Assembly: GCA_949358305.1 (NCBI GenBank)
Contig: OX442316.1
Span: 4,588,001 to 4,652,000 of the forward strand
Direction: 5' to 3'
Origin: Strigamia acuminata
Lineage: Eukaryota > Arthropoda > Chilopoda > Geophilomorpha > Linotaeniidae
DNA: 64,000 bases
The notes beneath the pieces were generated by a model, which was given only the letters and a program-made list of their open reading frames with translations, made no database searches and was not told the origin of the DNA. This document shows positions 20,748 to 31,157 of the stretch, in pieces. Within the stretch, counting starts at the first letter, position 1; every line of letters starts with the position of its first letter. Position numbers and translations under genes: made by a program.

Positions 20748-21278
20748 TTTGCCACTGTTTGAAAACGAAAGAAAAAGAGTGAATTAAATGTGTTATCATA
20801 CAACCGAGATTGGAGTTTGTGTGTTAGTCATCGGCTATTTATACTCGTTTAATGAAATATCTTGAATTTTATCCCGCGTTTTAGATAACTTCAAAAATCA
20901 ACATTTACGACGTTGGAACTGAAAATGATTCAACTTTGTGTGTTTTATCGTGTATTTGCGAGTTTTACCCGCATTTTTTACTACACAGGATGAACGAAAA
21001 TTATTTTTAACATTAACAGGAAAGAAAATTAAATATTATGCGGCGCTTCTTGGAAATAACTGTTATCAAACATCCAGTGATAAAGCAGAAATCAATCGGG
21101 TATCATGCAGGATTTAGTTTGTTTGTGATGCCAAATTTCATCTCTCAGGTGTAGGAGTAATTAGAGTTAATTTATTTTGAATAAGTAAATAAATAAACAA
21201 ATAAATAAATTGTTTTCGGAATGAAAATCTGTAGGAAATTTGTAAAAGTGTGTTAGGTTTTAGGCTTACCATAGCTGC
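20748..21278. promoter_or_regulatory. Upstream region of nuclear receptor a
   Basis: The first part, from 20760, is the probable intron between the leader exon and the coding exon. The leader exon itself could not be placed. An (aaat)n run occurs at 21183-21210. Confidence 0.4.
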
Positions 21279-21500
21279 ATGTTGTCCATTGCTGTTTTTC
21301 GTGGTGTGTGTTGGGTCTCGTCCTGTGGATCCGGTAGAGAGAAGAAATGGCACCTAACTACCCCTAGGGAAGATTACGCATGCATGCGGCCCGGCGCGAG
21401 CCAAGGCCGTTCGGAGGTCGCTTCTTGGAGTCCAATGCCACTGCCTCAAGGTGCTATGCGAAAATGGCGTCAAGCGTTCGCTTCAAATGAGACTATACTT
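21279..21500. repeat. GC-rich block of unknown type, possible retroposon end
   Basis: About 200 bp are much richer in GC than the surroundings and stop at a T/pyrimidine-rich tract at 21501-21525. They contain 'gcatgcatgcggcccggcgc'. No coding similarity is seen. The sharp change of composition next to a homopolymer tract resembles a retroposed sequence. No second copy was noticed in the window. Confidence 0.3.
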
Positions 21501-21639
21501 CTTTTTTTCTGCTTCTTTTTTTTTTGTACGAGTTTCAAAGAATTCTCTTGAAAGAAAACTCAAAGCAGATGACCTGTCAAAAGAGCAACAAAAAATATTA
21601 TACTTTTTTTCTTTGTTAACAAAATACTGTACAAAGTAA

Positions 21640-22265
21640 AATTTTAGCATTATTACTCATAAAAATATGATTTTAGCTCTATAAAGCATTAATTTAGCAT
21701 TTTTGGTAATAAAAATTTATGAGTTTAGCCTTAAAAGCTTTAATTTAGCATTTTTGGTAATAAAAAAATATGAGTTTAGCCTTACAAGCTTCAATTTAGC
21801 ATTTTTGGTAATAAAAAATATGAGTTCAGCTTTATAAGCTTTAATTTAGCTTTATGAAGCATTAATTCAGTGATATAAAGCGTTAATTCAGTAATATAAA
21901 GCGTTAATTCAATGATATAAAGCGTTAATTCAGTGATATGAAGCATTAATCCAGTGTTCTGAAGCATTAATTTAGCATTATTATAGGTAATAAAAATATG
22001 AATTTAGCCTTACAAGCTTTGGTTGAACTTTATGAAGCATTAATTTAGCATTATTGGTTATAAAAATGTGCATTTAATTTTACAAGCTTTAATTTAGCTT
22101 CATGAAGCATTAATTAAGTATCATAATGCATTAATTAAGTATTATAAAGCTTTAATTTCGCATTCACAAAATGTATTAATTTATTCTTTTATTAAACATA
22201 AAAGTATTAATTTATCATTATATTAGCCATAAAAAGTGATAATGTGGCATTATAAGCCTTAAAAA
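21640..22265. repeat. Minisatellite built on 'aagctttaatttagcat'
   Basis: About 600 bp of imperfect tandem repeats. Longer units (about 58-65 bp, with 'ggtaataaaaatatgagttt') occupy the left third. Shorter units of 18-22 bp ('tgatataaagcgttaattca') occupy the middle. The units are related, so the array probably grew by unequal exchange and contraction. No gene overlaps it. Confidence 0.8.
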
Positions 22266-24532
22266 GCAATTGAATAATTGATTTTCGTTACCTTCCATCT
22301 CCATATGACCTCTTCGAGCATTTTAAAGTTACATTATGTGTTCAATACAATCCCATGGGTACAATTCCACACGTACAACAACATAACTCACTCCTAAATC
22401 ATGCTTAAATATGGACAGACCCTTCCCAACCCTTCTTTCCACGATGCCTAAATTTGGTCAATCAAAATCAAAATCAAAACACAATCCCAAACGAATAAAA
22501 CCAAAAAAAAAAATAAAAAAAATAAAAAAAAATGTCCATTTTCACAATTTCTAATTAGAAGGACATTTAGAAAAGAAAAAAAAATCTAAGACACATTTTC
22601 ATAGCCACAAGAGAGAGCTGTAGCGGTCGTGCAACTACTCCCAAGGCAAGGTCGTGTACCTGGAGACCTCCCCCTTCCTCCCCCTCCTTTCCGATTCTGA
22701 AGGACGTTGAGGAGTTTTTCTCTTTTTTTGTGTGTCTCAGATCAGGAATTTGTGCGAGTTGCGCAAGGCGAAAATCGCCACTTTTGTCGTTCTTTTGACG
22801 TTGAGTTATGCGAGTTTCCTTCGTTTCCAGCTTGGAATTTCCGGTTAAAAACCTGGCATTAGCGTGGCGCCAAAGGGATTGGAGTTGCACGTGGCGCGGG
22901 GAAGGGAAGGGGAGGGAATATACCTTTACTTGTTCACAAAATGTCACGAGGCATGCGCAACAATCCGTTTGCTGCGCTCTGGGCGAAGGAGTGAGTCATG
23001 GGACCTCGACCTCTGTTGCACCAGGCAGCATTGCCACCGGCAAGGACTACAAGAGGCAAAGGAACTCAAAGGGTTGACGGACCAGAATCAAATGAAAAGA
23101 AAAGCGAATGTTTAACCTCAAATGATAATAATATCACGAGTTAAATTGTTGTTTTCCACTCGTTTTGCGGACAATAAATCCTGATATCAACACTTGGCTC
23201 TGAGAAAGTTGTCTTTTCAGACATTTTCGTTTTTTTTTTGTCTCCTTGAAAATAAATCTAAAATAATCTAAAATAATTCAAAATTGGGAGTTTTTGGATG
23301 GTTACTGCAAGAAAAACTTGAATTCTTCATTGTTTTCATACAATAAATGCGATAAAATTGATTTTTCAGCCATTTTGGTTTGTTTTTTCCTTGAAAATAA
23401 TCGAAAATAATGGAAAATCAGGTGGATTTGGCTGGTTATTGTAAGAAAAAACATGTACACTTTATTGTATACTTGTTTTCATACAATAGGTCATAAACTG
23501 GAAATTCAAACTTTACAGTATCAAAGCAAAAAAAAAAGAAGAAAAAAAACTAGGTAAATAAGATTCCAACATGACATAATTAAAACTAGTTGCTTGTAAA
23601 TAACTTTCAGATGTTTTTGACCAACAAATCCATTAAAACCAAACACTATTGCACATTCTAACACGGTTCTAACACGTTTGAATCCTCTTCCTCAACCTGC
23701 AGCATATAATTACACAAAAAAAATCAATAAAACGAAATAAACAAACGCAAAAAAAATAAAAAACCTCAAGTTTAAAGACCTCTGAAGACACCAAGAACCC
23801 GCCATGTCAAATAACACCGTTCTAACCCTTGGACTTAACCCAATTCAACCCGGAACTAAACAACATCAACAGGAGAAGCAGAAAAAAAGGAGAGAAATAG
23901 GGGATGGCAATAAATCTAAAATGGCAGAAGAGGGGTACGGGATTAACATGAAAAAAACATGAAAATGAGCATTCGGCCCACTCGACTCCACCGGGGCTGT
24001 GCAATTTGAATTCGGTGCCTCCTCGATTCAGTTAAGCTAGTCTTTTATGGTTATGGCCGTGAACTTGGGTTGTGATGGGTCGGCAACTGGTTCATCCACA
24101 TTCTTTCGAAGGACGATCTCCCCTCCACTCCCGGCCTTGGGTCTCCCGCGTGACCTGCGAGCGTCACACTCTCCATCTCCTGCTATTGGTGGCGAAAGTT
24201 TGCCTTTGGTTTTTTCCCAGTACAGTATAGTAGAGTGTATACTGTGGGTTTTTCCATTTCAAACCTGTTTCGAGGGAACAATCGTGAATTTACGCCACAC
24301 CTTGGTACACGACAAGCGCAGAAAATTGAATTTTACACCGCAATGTCGAGAAATGCTCGAATCCAATGTAAAAACGTTCAATTTCAATCAATTTGATGTT
24401 TTTTTTTTAAATTTAATTTTTTGAATGTGGTTGAGTTTGGATTCGAGTTGTGTCCGATCGGAGCGTCGTGTTTGTCGCGTAAATAATTATTATTAAGGCG
24501 TCAATTAGAACAAAAAGCATTATTTTTAAATG

Positions 24533-24563
<31 letters not shown>

Positions 24564-24599
24564 AGTTATTCATGTGACGTCAATGGCGAGCGCTCGCCA
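22266..24599. other. Non-coding between the two nuclear receptors
   Basis: It contains GC-rich stretches at 22610-23080 and 24040-24200, long poly(A) and poly(T) runs (23528-23548, 24531-24559) and short frames without domains. GC-rich stretches could be leader exons or CpG-type promoter DNA of the nuclear receptors, but no splice pair can be assigned. Confidence 0.4.
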
Positions 24600-24741
24600 G
24601 TTCAAGAAATAAATTACGCCCTCTCTACGTGCACGTGAGTTGGTTTGGCGGCTGCAGGTGCTCAAGAATGCGGACCTGGGCGCCAAGACACGGTCCTCTC
24701 TACAGACCTGAGACGCCAAACTGATCCAATGCTCAACACAA
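24600..24741 (+). promoter_or_regulatory. Probable non-coding leader exon of nuclear receptor b
   Basis: A block of higher GC, starting near 'gccctctctacgtgcacgtg', ends in CACAAG before a donor-like GTAAAA at 24742. The receptor's coding exon starts after an acceptor at 25750, so a leader exon is expected upstream. The start of this exon is not defined. Confidence 0.4.
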
Positions 24742-25761
24742 GGTAAAAATCAGTTGATTTCACAATAGTCTAAAGGTTGGAGGAATTAATGCGAGCGTGG
24801 TTTATCGCTTGGAATGTTAAAATAAAGAATATTAATTTTTAAAAATTGGTTATATGATGTTGGTCTGAATATCGAATGCAAGTGGAAATTTGCAAGGAAA
24901 TTCGATTTTTTGTTTGTTTATTTTCGGTTTTTGTGTCGTTTCGTGGGGGTTTAATTAGTTTAGGAGGCAAATATCATGGATTAGAAATGCATCGGTTTTT
25001 TAAGACTTTAATTTTCCACTTAAGTTAATAAAAGTGGAAACTTATTGCAGTAATTTAAATGCATGCTAACCATTAAGTATGTTTAAAACTTGTGGAATGG
25101 ACGGCACAGGTCAAAATGACTACAAAGGCACAAAAATTTAAAGGGAGCTTTTTACAAAAATTTATTTGAAGCGTGAAAAATTTAATAAAAACTTACTTTA
25201 ATTGAAGGTGTGATGTCAGGTTGGATGTCAACGGCTAAATGATTTTGGAAATCATTCAAATTCAATTTTTTTTATTTTTATTTTATCAGTATCGATGGGA
25301 ATTTCCAATTTGCAGATACAATCATCCGATAACAAATATCAAACATTCAACTAGTATTTATTATAACTAGTATTCATTTGAAATAATATTTTATTTTCAT
25401 ATTCCTGAAGATTTTTGCAGTTTTTTTTATTAATTTTTTTTTTGTAATTCAATAATTTTAATATAAAAATCAAAAAATATAATAAAAAAAAACTAAAATA
25501 AATGTCATATTTTATATTTCAATTTAAAATTATAGTTTTGTATTCAATTTGAGCATTTTTAATAATAAAAAAAAAATTAAAAATAAATCAAAATTTATAA
25601 TTTTTATGAAGAATTGTATCACAAACCATGAATGACTTTCGAAGCCCTTCACACGCGCTCATCCCAATTAATATTTCGTGGAAAAAAGATAAGATAATTT
25701 TAGCTTATTGATTTTTAATTTTTTTTTTCTCTCCTATCAAACCCTTCCAGATTTACACACA

Positions 25762-27024
25762 ATGGCCGATGATCCATCTACGAGTGAAGTTTCCAGCACG
25801 GAAACCACCAAATCATCCCGAGCGCCGAAAATCTGCGGCGCGTGCGGCGACACCGCCAAAAGTTGTCACTTCGGCGCCGTTTCCTGCGACAGCTGCAAAG
25901 CCTTTTTCCGGCGCTCGGTGCAAAACGACGCGTACAAACACTTCTACTGCCCGTACGACGGCCGCTGCCACATATCCCTGAGCTCGAGAAAATGCTGCCA
26001 ATTCTGTCGCTTCCAGAAATGCGAAGCCATCGGCATGGAAAAGGGCTGGGTCATGACGGAGGAGCAACGAAACCAACAAAAAATGAAACGAAAAGTCGAA
26101 GAAAAACAACCCGATCACGACCCCGACCAAGACCACTTGCGCAACTACTTCGAGCCCTACGAAATACAATCCATCGACCGTGTGGTCACTCTATACAGAG
26201 ACTGCTACCGCGAACTGCCATTTCCTTGCCATCAACAACCAAAACACGACGACTCGCACTCCAACGTCGACGTCATCTGTTTCTTCACGCTTACCATACG
26301 AAGACTGACATTATTCGCGCAAAAATTCCTCCCTTTCGCGCAACTCACGCCGCAAGACCAAAACACTTTACTCCGAAGCGGCATGGTCGAGTTGTGCGCC
26401 ATTCGCGGCTCGCACGCCTACGATTCGGCGCGGGACTGTTGGCCCGACACGTCTATGGCGCTCTACAAGGACTCCTGTCGCGTGACGGGCGCTCATGTTA
26501 GTCGGTTGGTGTGCGCGGATGCTTTTGACATCCACATGAGATTCACGGTCGGGGTGCGCGAGCTTAATTTGGACGAAACGACGCTCATGTTGTTGTTGGT
26601 TTGTGTGTTGTTTACGCCGGATAGACCCGGCTTGGAGTGCAGGGCTGAGGTGGAGAAACAGCAGGAGTACTTCCTCTTGCTGCTGCGGAAGTACATGAAT
26701 TGGCGGCACGGTGTCGAGGCTGCGTCTGTTTTGTATCCGAAGCTCTTGCTGAAGTTGCCGGACTTGAGGCAGTTGAATGACGCGCATACGAGGCACAGTT
26801 TGCGATTGGACTCGAAGGAAATTGCTCAGATTCAGAACCAGCTGCAGAATTTGCACGTGGATAAGAGTTGTGTGGTGCCTACGGTGTTGGAGGAGAGTTT
26901 GGTGACAACTAATGTCAACTGTCAGATGGTGTCTTCGTCGAAATCAAACACTTGGAGCGCCATAACGCCAAATCTGCCGTCCGAGGCTTATTGTTCACAA
27001 TCTACGCTTTTTGACAGCAGGTGA
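25762..27024 (+). CDS. HR97-like nuclear receptor (paralogue b)
   Basis: The coding exon follows the acceptor CCCTTCCAG at 25750 and starts at the first ATG after it, giving 420 residues. Order: short Ser/Thr-rich N-terminus; DNA-binding domain with cysteines at 25, 28, 42 and 45, P-box CDSCKA, FFRRSVQ and CRFQKCEAIGMEKGWVM; hinge rich in Lys/Glu; ligand-binding domain with LFAQKFLPFAQLTPQDQNTLLRSGM (helices 3-5). A tail of about 60 residues follows, without a clear AF-2 helix. The DNA-binding domain closely resembles paralogue a (shared KHF.CP....C...SSRK.CQFCRF.KC..IGM), and both genes have one coding exon with a leader intron just before the ATG. They are therefore duplicates lying head to head about 5 kb apart. 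Synonymous sites are GC-rich compared with nearby genes. Confidence 0.9.
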   Translation: MADDPSTSEVSSTETTKSSRAPKICGACGDTAKSCHFGAVSCDSCKAFFRRSVQNDAYKHFYCPYDGRCHISLSSRKCCQFCRFQKCEAIGMEKGWVMTEEQRNQQKMKRKVEEKQPDHDPDQDHLRNYFEPYEIQSIDRVVTLYRDCYRELPFPCHQQPKHDDSHSNVDVICFFTLTIRRLTLFAQKFLPFAQLTPQDQNTLLRSGMVELCAIRGSHAYDSARDCWPDTSMALYKDSCRVTGAHVSRLVCADAFDIHMRFTVGVRELNLDETTLMLLLVCVLFTPDRPGLECRAEVEKQQEYFLLLLRKYMNWRHGVEAASVLYPKLLLKLPDLRQLNDAHTRHSLRLDSKEIAQIQNQLQNLHVDKSCVVPTVLEESLVTTNVNCQMVSSSKSNTWSAITPNLPSEAYCSQSTLFDSR

Positions 27025-28571
27025 TGAGTTTTTGGGTGTTTTTTCCTTCCCCACTGGTATTCAGAAACCGATTTGTATCTCGGGTTTGGAGTTCGAGTAA
27101 ATTGCCGGACATTATGTACAGTTATTATGTCCACTGCATGCTGGTAATTTCATGTTTTGCCGTTAGGTGATAATACAGCCTTGTCTTCGATACCGATTAC
27201 TGTCGAAAGACGGGCAATTCTGGGAAGTACAAAACAGATTCTGAATGCTTCTAATGTTATACTAAAACAGTGAAAACTGTCTAAAAAAGAAACCAAATTT
27301 ATAAAGATGATATAAAAAAATTTGGGATTTTTCAAATAAAGGTATATTAATTTTTTTTAAGGATATAAATGTGAGATGCTTTAATATAATATTATATAAC
27401 TACTCATAATCATATTTTTTTTTAATGTTTGGCCAGATTATACTTGAGATTGATAATTTAATATGAATAATATTTTTCTGCTTGAAATTATGACTGTGAT
27501 ACATATATTGTTTATGGGCTGTTTTTATTGTGGTTTGATCTCTTTGTATTTATATCTATATTTATCTACCTCAATTCTTATTTTTCAAGTGTATTTTTGT
27601 GCACTTTTTAATGATAATAAATCCATCTTTTTATATTTTATTCCGTGGCTGTTATTAAAGTTGGGAAAAAAAACGATTACATAAGTTTGGCTAATAGGAG
27701 GACATGAATAATTCAAATGACACGAGAAAAAAGAAAGTTTATATTTAGAGTTCACTTTATTGTAAAACACAGGGCACATTTACTCCAATTTTCTGGAGTA
27801 CTCAATTAGAAATATTTGTGCATTTTTTTGAGATTTATTTCTTTGTAATTTTAAATAGCACGTTTTGTTTGAATGCAAAGGTTAGAAATCAAACTGATTT
27901 ATGAAAAGAAAAATTGTTTCGTGAGTTCACTCGTGTTAAACCCATCAATTACATCACACGTTCTAACCTGGTGCTGTTTTCTGTGAATTTAACTTTTAAT
28001 CCTTGACAAAGTATTGGTCTAACGAAAATCCACCAAAATCTCCACCGCTCGCTTTAATTAAGACATAAAAACATATTTTCCAACAACAAAAAAACGAAAA
28101 ACAAATTAAAGCACTCACACTTCAGAACTAATTATTTGTTTACAACTTAAATACAAGTTAATTAGTCATAAAATCGCTTAAGACGTCACTCACATCCTCA
28201 AAAAACTCCCAGATAATTTAAATTCAGCAAAACGAATTTATTTGATTATTTCCAGCTAACAATTTGCTTTATACATCCACCATTTAATTCACAACTAACG
28301 TCCATATTTTCGCTCGGTTTGCCACGAATTTGTCGGTGGTTTGTTTGAATCAAATGCATGAATCCATTAACTCCATTAAGTATAATTTAAAGATTATCCC
28401 ATCTCATTTTAATGACTAATTTGAAGACAGGAAAGAAGATATTAGTTACATTCAAGTTCTCATTACTACATGGTTTATTCAGCGCTTCTCGTTACATCTC
28501 CAAACATATTAAATTCTAGATATATCAATATAAATACACGAATGACAAATTGATAAATAGTTAAGTGAGCA
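27025..28571. other. Non-coding spacer, with a Tc1-type fragment at 27115-27175
   Basis: Sequence 27115-27175 ('gcatgctgg', 'aatttcatgttttgcc', '.taggtga') is related to 62002-62090, the left part of an element near the window end. The rest is AT-rich with no supported exon. The 3' untranslated regions of nuclear receptor b and of the insulin-like peptide gene must lie at its two ends. Confidence 0.45.
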
Positions 28572-29001
28572 TTATGGCTCATCAGCACAGTAGCTTTTTA
28601 ACTCGTTAAGAGAGCATCCTTTGCGACAACACTCGTCAGTGATTCCACGAGTTTGAATTCTGTGCTTAACACCCATCAGCGATCGAGCAAAATCACTCGC
28701 AAGAAGTTCCGAGATCTCCTCGGCTTCCAAATTATTCAGCACGTTTCCTGATTTGAAAACAAGAAATTATAAAAAAAGATATAAAACGTTATTTGTCCTT
28801 ACCGTTTCTTTTCAGCGGATGGTAATAATTATTGGCACAAACAAGCTGGAGGACTTCCACGAGGTTTTTGCCGCAATACTTTTGTTTGGCACGTATTTTA
28901 ATTTCGTGAGGCGGGAATGTGTCTTGGAAATATGCGCTTTCCTGCGCGGCGACCGATAACACGAGCGACAAAACCATGAAAACAGCTGCAGCAGTCGACA
29001 T
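28572..29001 (-). CDS. Insulin-like peptide precursor
   Basis: Two coding exons, 28803-29001 and 28572-28747, join in phase to 124 residues. A hydrophobic signal peptide covers residues 1-19 (ends VLSVAA). The B chain holds YCGKNLVEVLQLVC, with Cys 43 and 55 eleven residues apart. LKR follows at 63-65. The connecting segment is about 35 residues (LNNLEAEEISELL...). The A chain is GITDECCRKGCSLNELKSYC, with CC-x3-C-x8-C at 106, 107, 111 and 120. All six insulin cysteines are in canonical spacing. The precursor is short, and the A chain follows HRIQTR, a mono-basic or spaced basic site, not a clean KR. Known role: secreted hormone acting on the insulin receptor to control growth and metabolism. 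The ATG lies exactly after an acceptor; a leader exon ends at donor GTAAGG near 29094. Confidence 0.92.
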
Positions 29002-29094
29002 CTGCCAAAGGAACAAACAAACGTGCGATATAAATCCGAATGGAATTATTTTGTGATTTCGAATTTTGCCGAGAAAATTTCGTGTATGCCTTAC

Positions 29095-29140
29095 CTTAAG
29101 AGCGACGTATGTCCTTCTGATCCCCCATCTGCGTACGAAA
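29095..29140 (-). promoter_or_regulatory. Leader exon and promoter side of the insulin-like peptide gene
   Basis: On the minus strand, sequence ending in CTCTTAAG runs into donor GTAAGGC at 29094. The next acceptor (CTTTGGCAG) directly precedes the start codon at 29001. On the same strand, 'tataaaaagtaa' lies just upstream, near 29140-29155, and could serve as a TATA box about 30 bp before the leader. Confidence 0.5.
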
Positions 29141-29515
29141 TTACTTTTTATAGAAGACAGTCACAATGCATGAAAATCACATCTTTGTTATGGTTTCCAT
29201 GACTACTCACCTACATCAACAGGTCAATAAGACCAGTGTGTTATTGTTCGTTCGCCATGTTGGTTCACTGAGCAATCTCAAACGTATTAATGAAATAATA
29301 GAGCTAATTGAAAAATGAGAAAATCAACTTGTTTTCAACTCGGGTTACGTACATGGATATTAAAAAGAATTATTTTTAGAAAGTAATATACGGTGTTCAA
29401 GTAACTACAGTTCTCAATTTTATTCGACACAAAAAAAAAGTTACAATAATTAAACAGATAAATTTTAATAACTTTTAATAACCTAAGAAATTGACCGCCA
29501 GATGTCTAAAACTTC

Positions 29516-29815
29516 ATTTGATTCGTTTCGGATTCGGCCCACTGGCCCGGTCCACTAAGCATGGCTTTAATAGCGCCCGACTGGATTGCATGTTCCCGAA
29601 GTATCGTAACTGAATAATTGAGAAAATTCGGTTAAATATCTCCTCGTGGGTATACGGTAACGATGAAAACGTTGATGTAACGGCACCAATGACGAATCAA
29701 GAAGAAAAAGTAGTCCGAGCTCCGTGGCAAAATCATCCCTACGATCGATATACGTCAATCGCATTGGAAAACAAATTATGTAATCAATTTTTCGCATCAA
29801 TTTCCATTTAAACAG
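29516..29815 (-). pseudogene. Broken elongin-C unit (second copy)
   Basis: On the minus strand, an arm copy at about 29640-29815 is followed by an elongin-C fragment at 29516-29604. The fragment encodes [20 protein letters not shown] and WAESETNQ before a stop. Both the start and the C-terminal third of the gene are missing. The stretch 29412-29515 resembles 3' flanking sequence of the intact copy (shared 'attttattcgac' and 'taagaaattg'). The copy therefore derives from the same unit by internal deletions. It has only one arm. Confidence 0.75.
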
Positions 29816-30147
29816 TTTATAACTATTTAGATTGACGTAAATGTAGTTTCCACTTTCTGCTCATCTCTATTTATGATGTAATGAGTCAGTAACGATGACA
29901 GTAATTTCTACACCTTCAAAACCAATTGGCACATGCGCAATTTCAATTACCCATCTCACTTTGCTTATGAACATACGTGGGTCACAACTTGCAGATTTGC
30001 GTGTATTTTTAAGGTGTGTAAATCGTAAATAGTTGTTAATTTTATGGAAAAATATTTAGCAACAATCTATCGTCCACTAAAATGGTGCAGAGAAGCAAAC
30101 CGGGTAATTAAAAATGGCAAAATAACAGACATGTTTGTTGATCATTA
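29816..30147. other. Non-coding, no gene seen
   Basis: AT-rich spacer between the broken elongin-C copy and the next transposon. Confidence 0.5.
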
Positions 30148-31157
30148 GGGGGTTTCATTAATTAAGCAATTTTGTAATTTTGCAACTTTAGCAATTTTGC
30201 ACTTTTGGATTTGTAACATGATATCAGTTCCACCAATCATGTGCATAATTGCAAAAACAAAAGACAGAAAAAATACACAATCACAAAATCAAAGGTAGTT
30301 TTGCTATTTTGGCAAAATGGCAGCAGCCAAACTCAATCCAAGTGGCCATCACAAATTGTGATTAACAATTAGTTGCAAAAACAATTTCACAATTTTGCAA
30401 TTTTACAATTATTTAAATAGTCAAATGACTTCCGATCCACCATATTGGGTTTTAGTTATATCCAACCAATTTTAAAATGTGATGCAAAATAACTAGTTCT
30501 ATTTGTGCAATGGAACAAAATTTTTTTTTAATAAGGTGCATTTTAATAAATATAAGTTTCACAGATTGCACCAGAGCCATTAATTGAGTTTCCTAGCTGT
30601 TATACAGTCATGGATGCATCAGCATATTGATGATATACAAGGATACAAGTTGGCCACTTAGATAGAGCTTGGATGCCTCCATTTTGTTTTGAGTTTCACA
30701 AGCCTCAAAATCACTTCTTATCAAAATCACAAAAACTACCTTTTAGATGTTTTTGGGATTTTGTATTTTCACTCTCTTGTGCTTTAGTGAATGTGAATGT
30801 GATCGGTAGAACAGATATCACATGGCAATACTCAAAAATCACAAAGTTGTCCAGATCACACAATTGCAAAATTGACTGGGTTAATTCAATGTAATCCCAT
30901 TTTTGGAGGCATCAAAAAATAATGATTTTGTGATTACCGTACTGCCTCAATTTAACGCCGGGGCGTTTATTAATTTTTCCGAGCCGACCCCCTTCCGAGC
31001 GGGTCGGCTTTCGGCGGCGTTTCGTGCACTACACGCCGCCTAGCTCCCCCCGGCGTTTAATCGAGAACCGGCGTTTAGATACGCCCGGCGTTAAATCGAG
31101 GCAGTACGGTAATGCAAAATCACAAAATTGCAAAATCATTCATATAATGAAACCCCC
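30148..31157. mobile_element. MITE of about 1.0 kb with GGGGGTTTCATTA ends, itself interrupted
   Basis: The left end gggggtttcattaatta and the right end (opposite strand) gggggtttcattatatga are inverted and each flanked by TA. The inner sequence is full of 'caaaattgcaaaatc' phrases near both ends, extending the inverted symmetry. No transposase is visible. A different MITE is inserted at 30934-31112. Confidence 0.75.
30934..31112. mobile_element. GC-rich MITE nested in another element
   Basis: The left end ttaccgtactgcctcaattt and right end (opposite strand) ttaccgtactgcctcgattt match over about 30 bp, continuing 'aacgccgggg'. The inside is very GC-rich and holds a second palindrome around 'gagccgaccc...gggtcggctt'. 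The CCGTA start and TA flank match the type at 492-733, so both may use a related transposase. Confidence 0.85.

Noticed and set aside
19659-20803. Long plus-strand and alternative minus-strand frames over nuclear receptor a
   Set aside because: They are shadow frames of the receptor's coding exon and contain none of its motifs.
22567-23115. Open frames of 83-126 residues in a GC-rich stretch
   Set aside because: No conserved motif, homopolymer tails, and frames on both strands; possible leader or promoter DNA, not a supported gene.
24047-24424. 125-residue plus-strand frame
   Set aside because: No domain or splice evidence; contains TATA-like and low-complexity DNA. Might be leader sequence of nuclear receptor b.
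25813-26856. Long frames overlapping nuclear receptor b on both strands
   Set aside because: Shadow frames caused by the GC-rich codons of the true gene.
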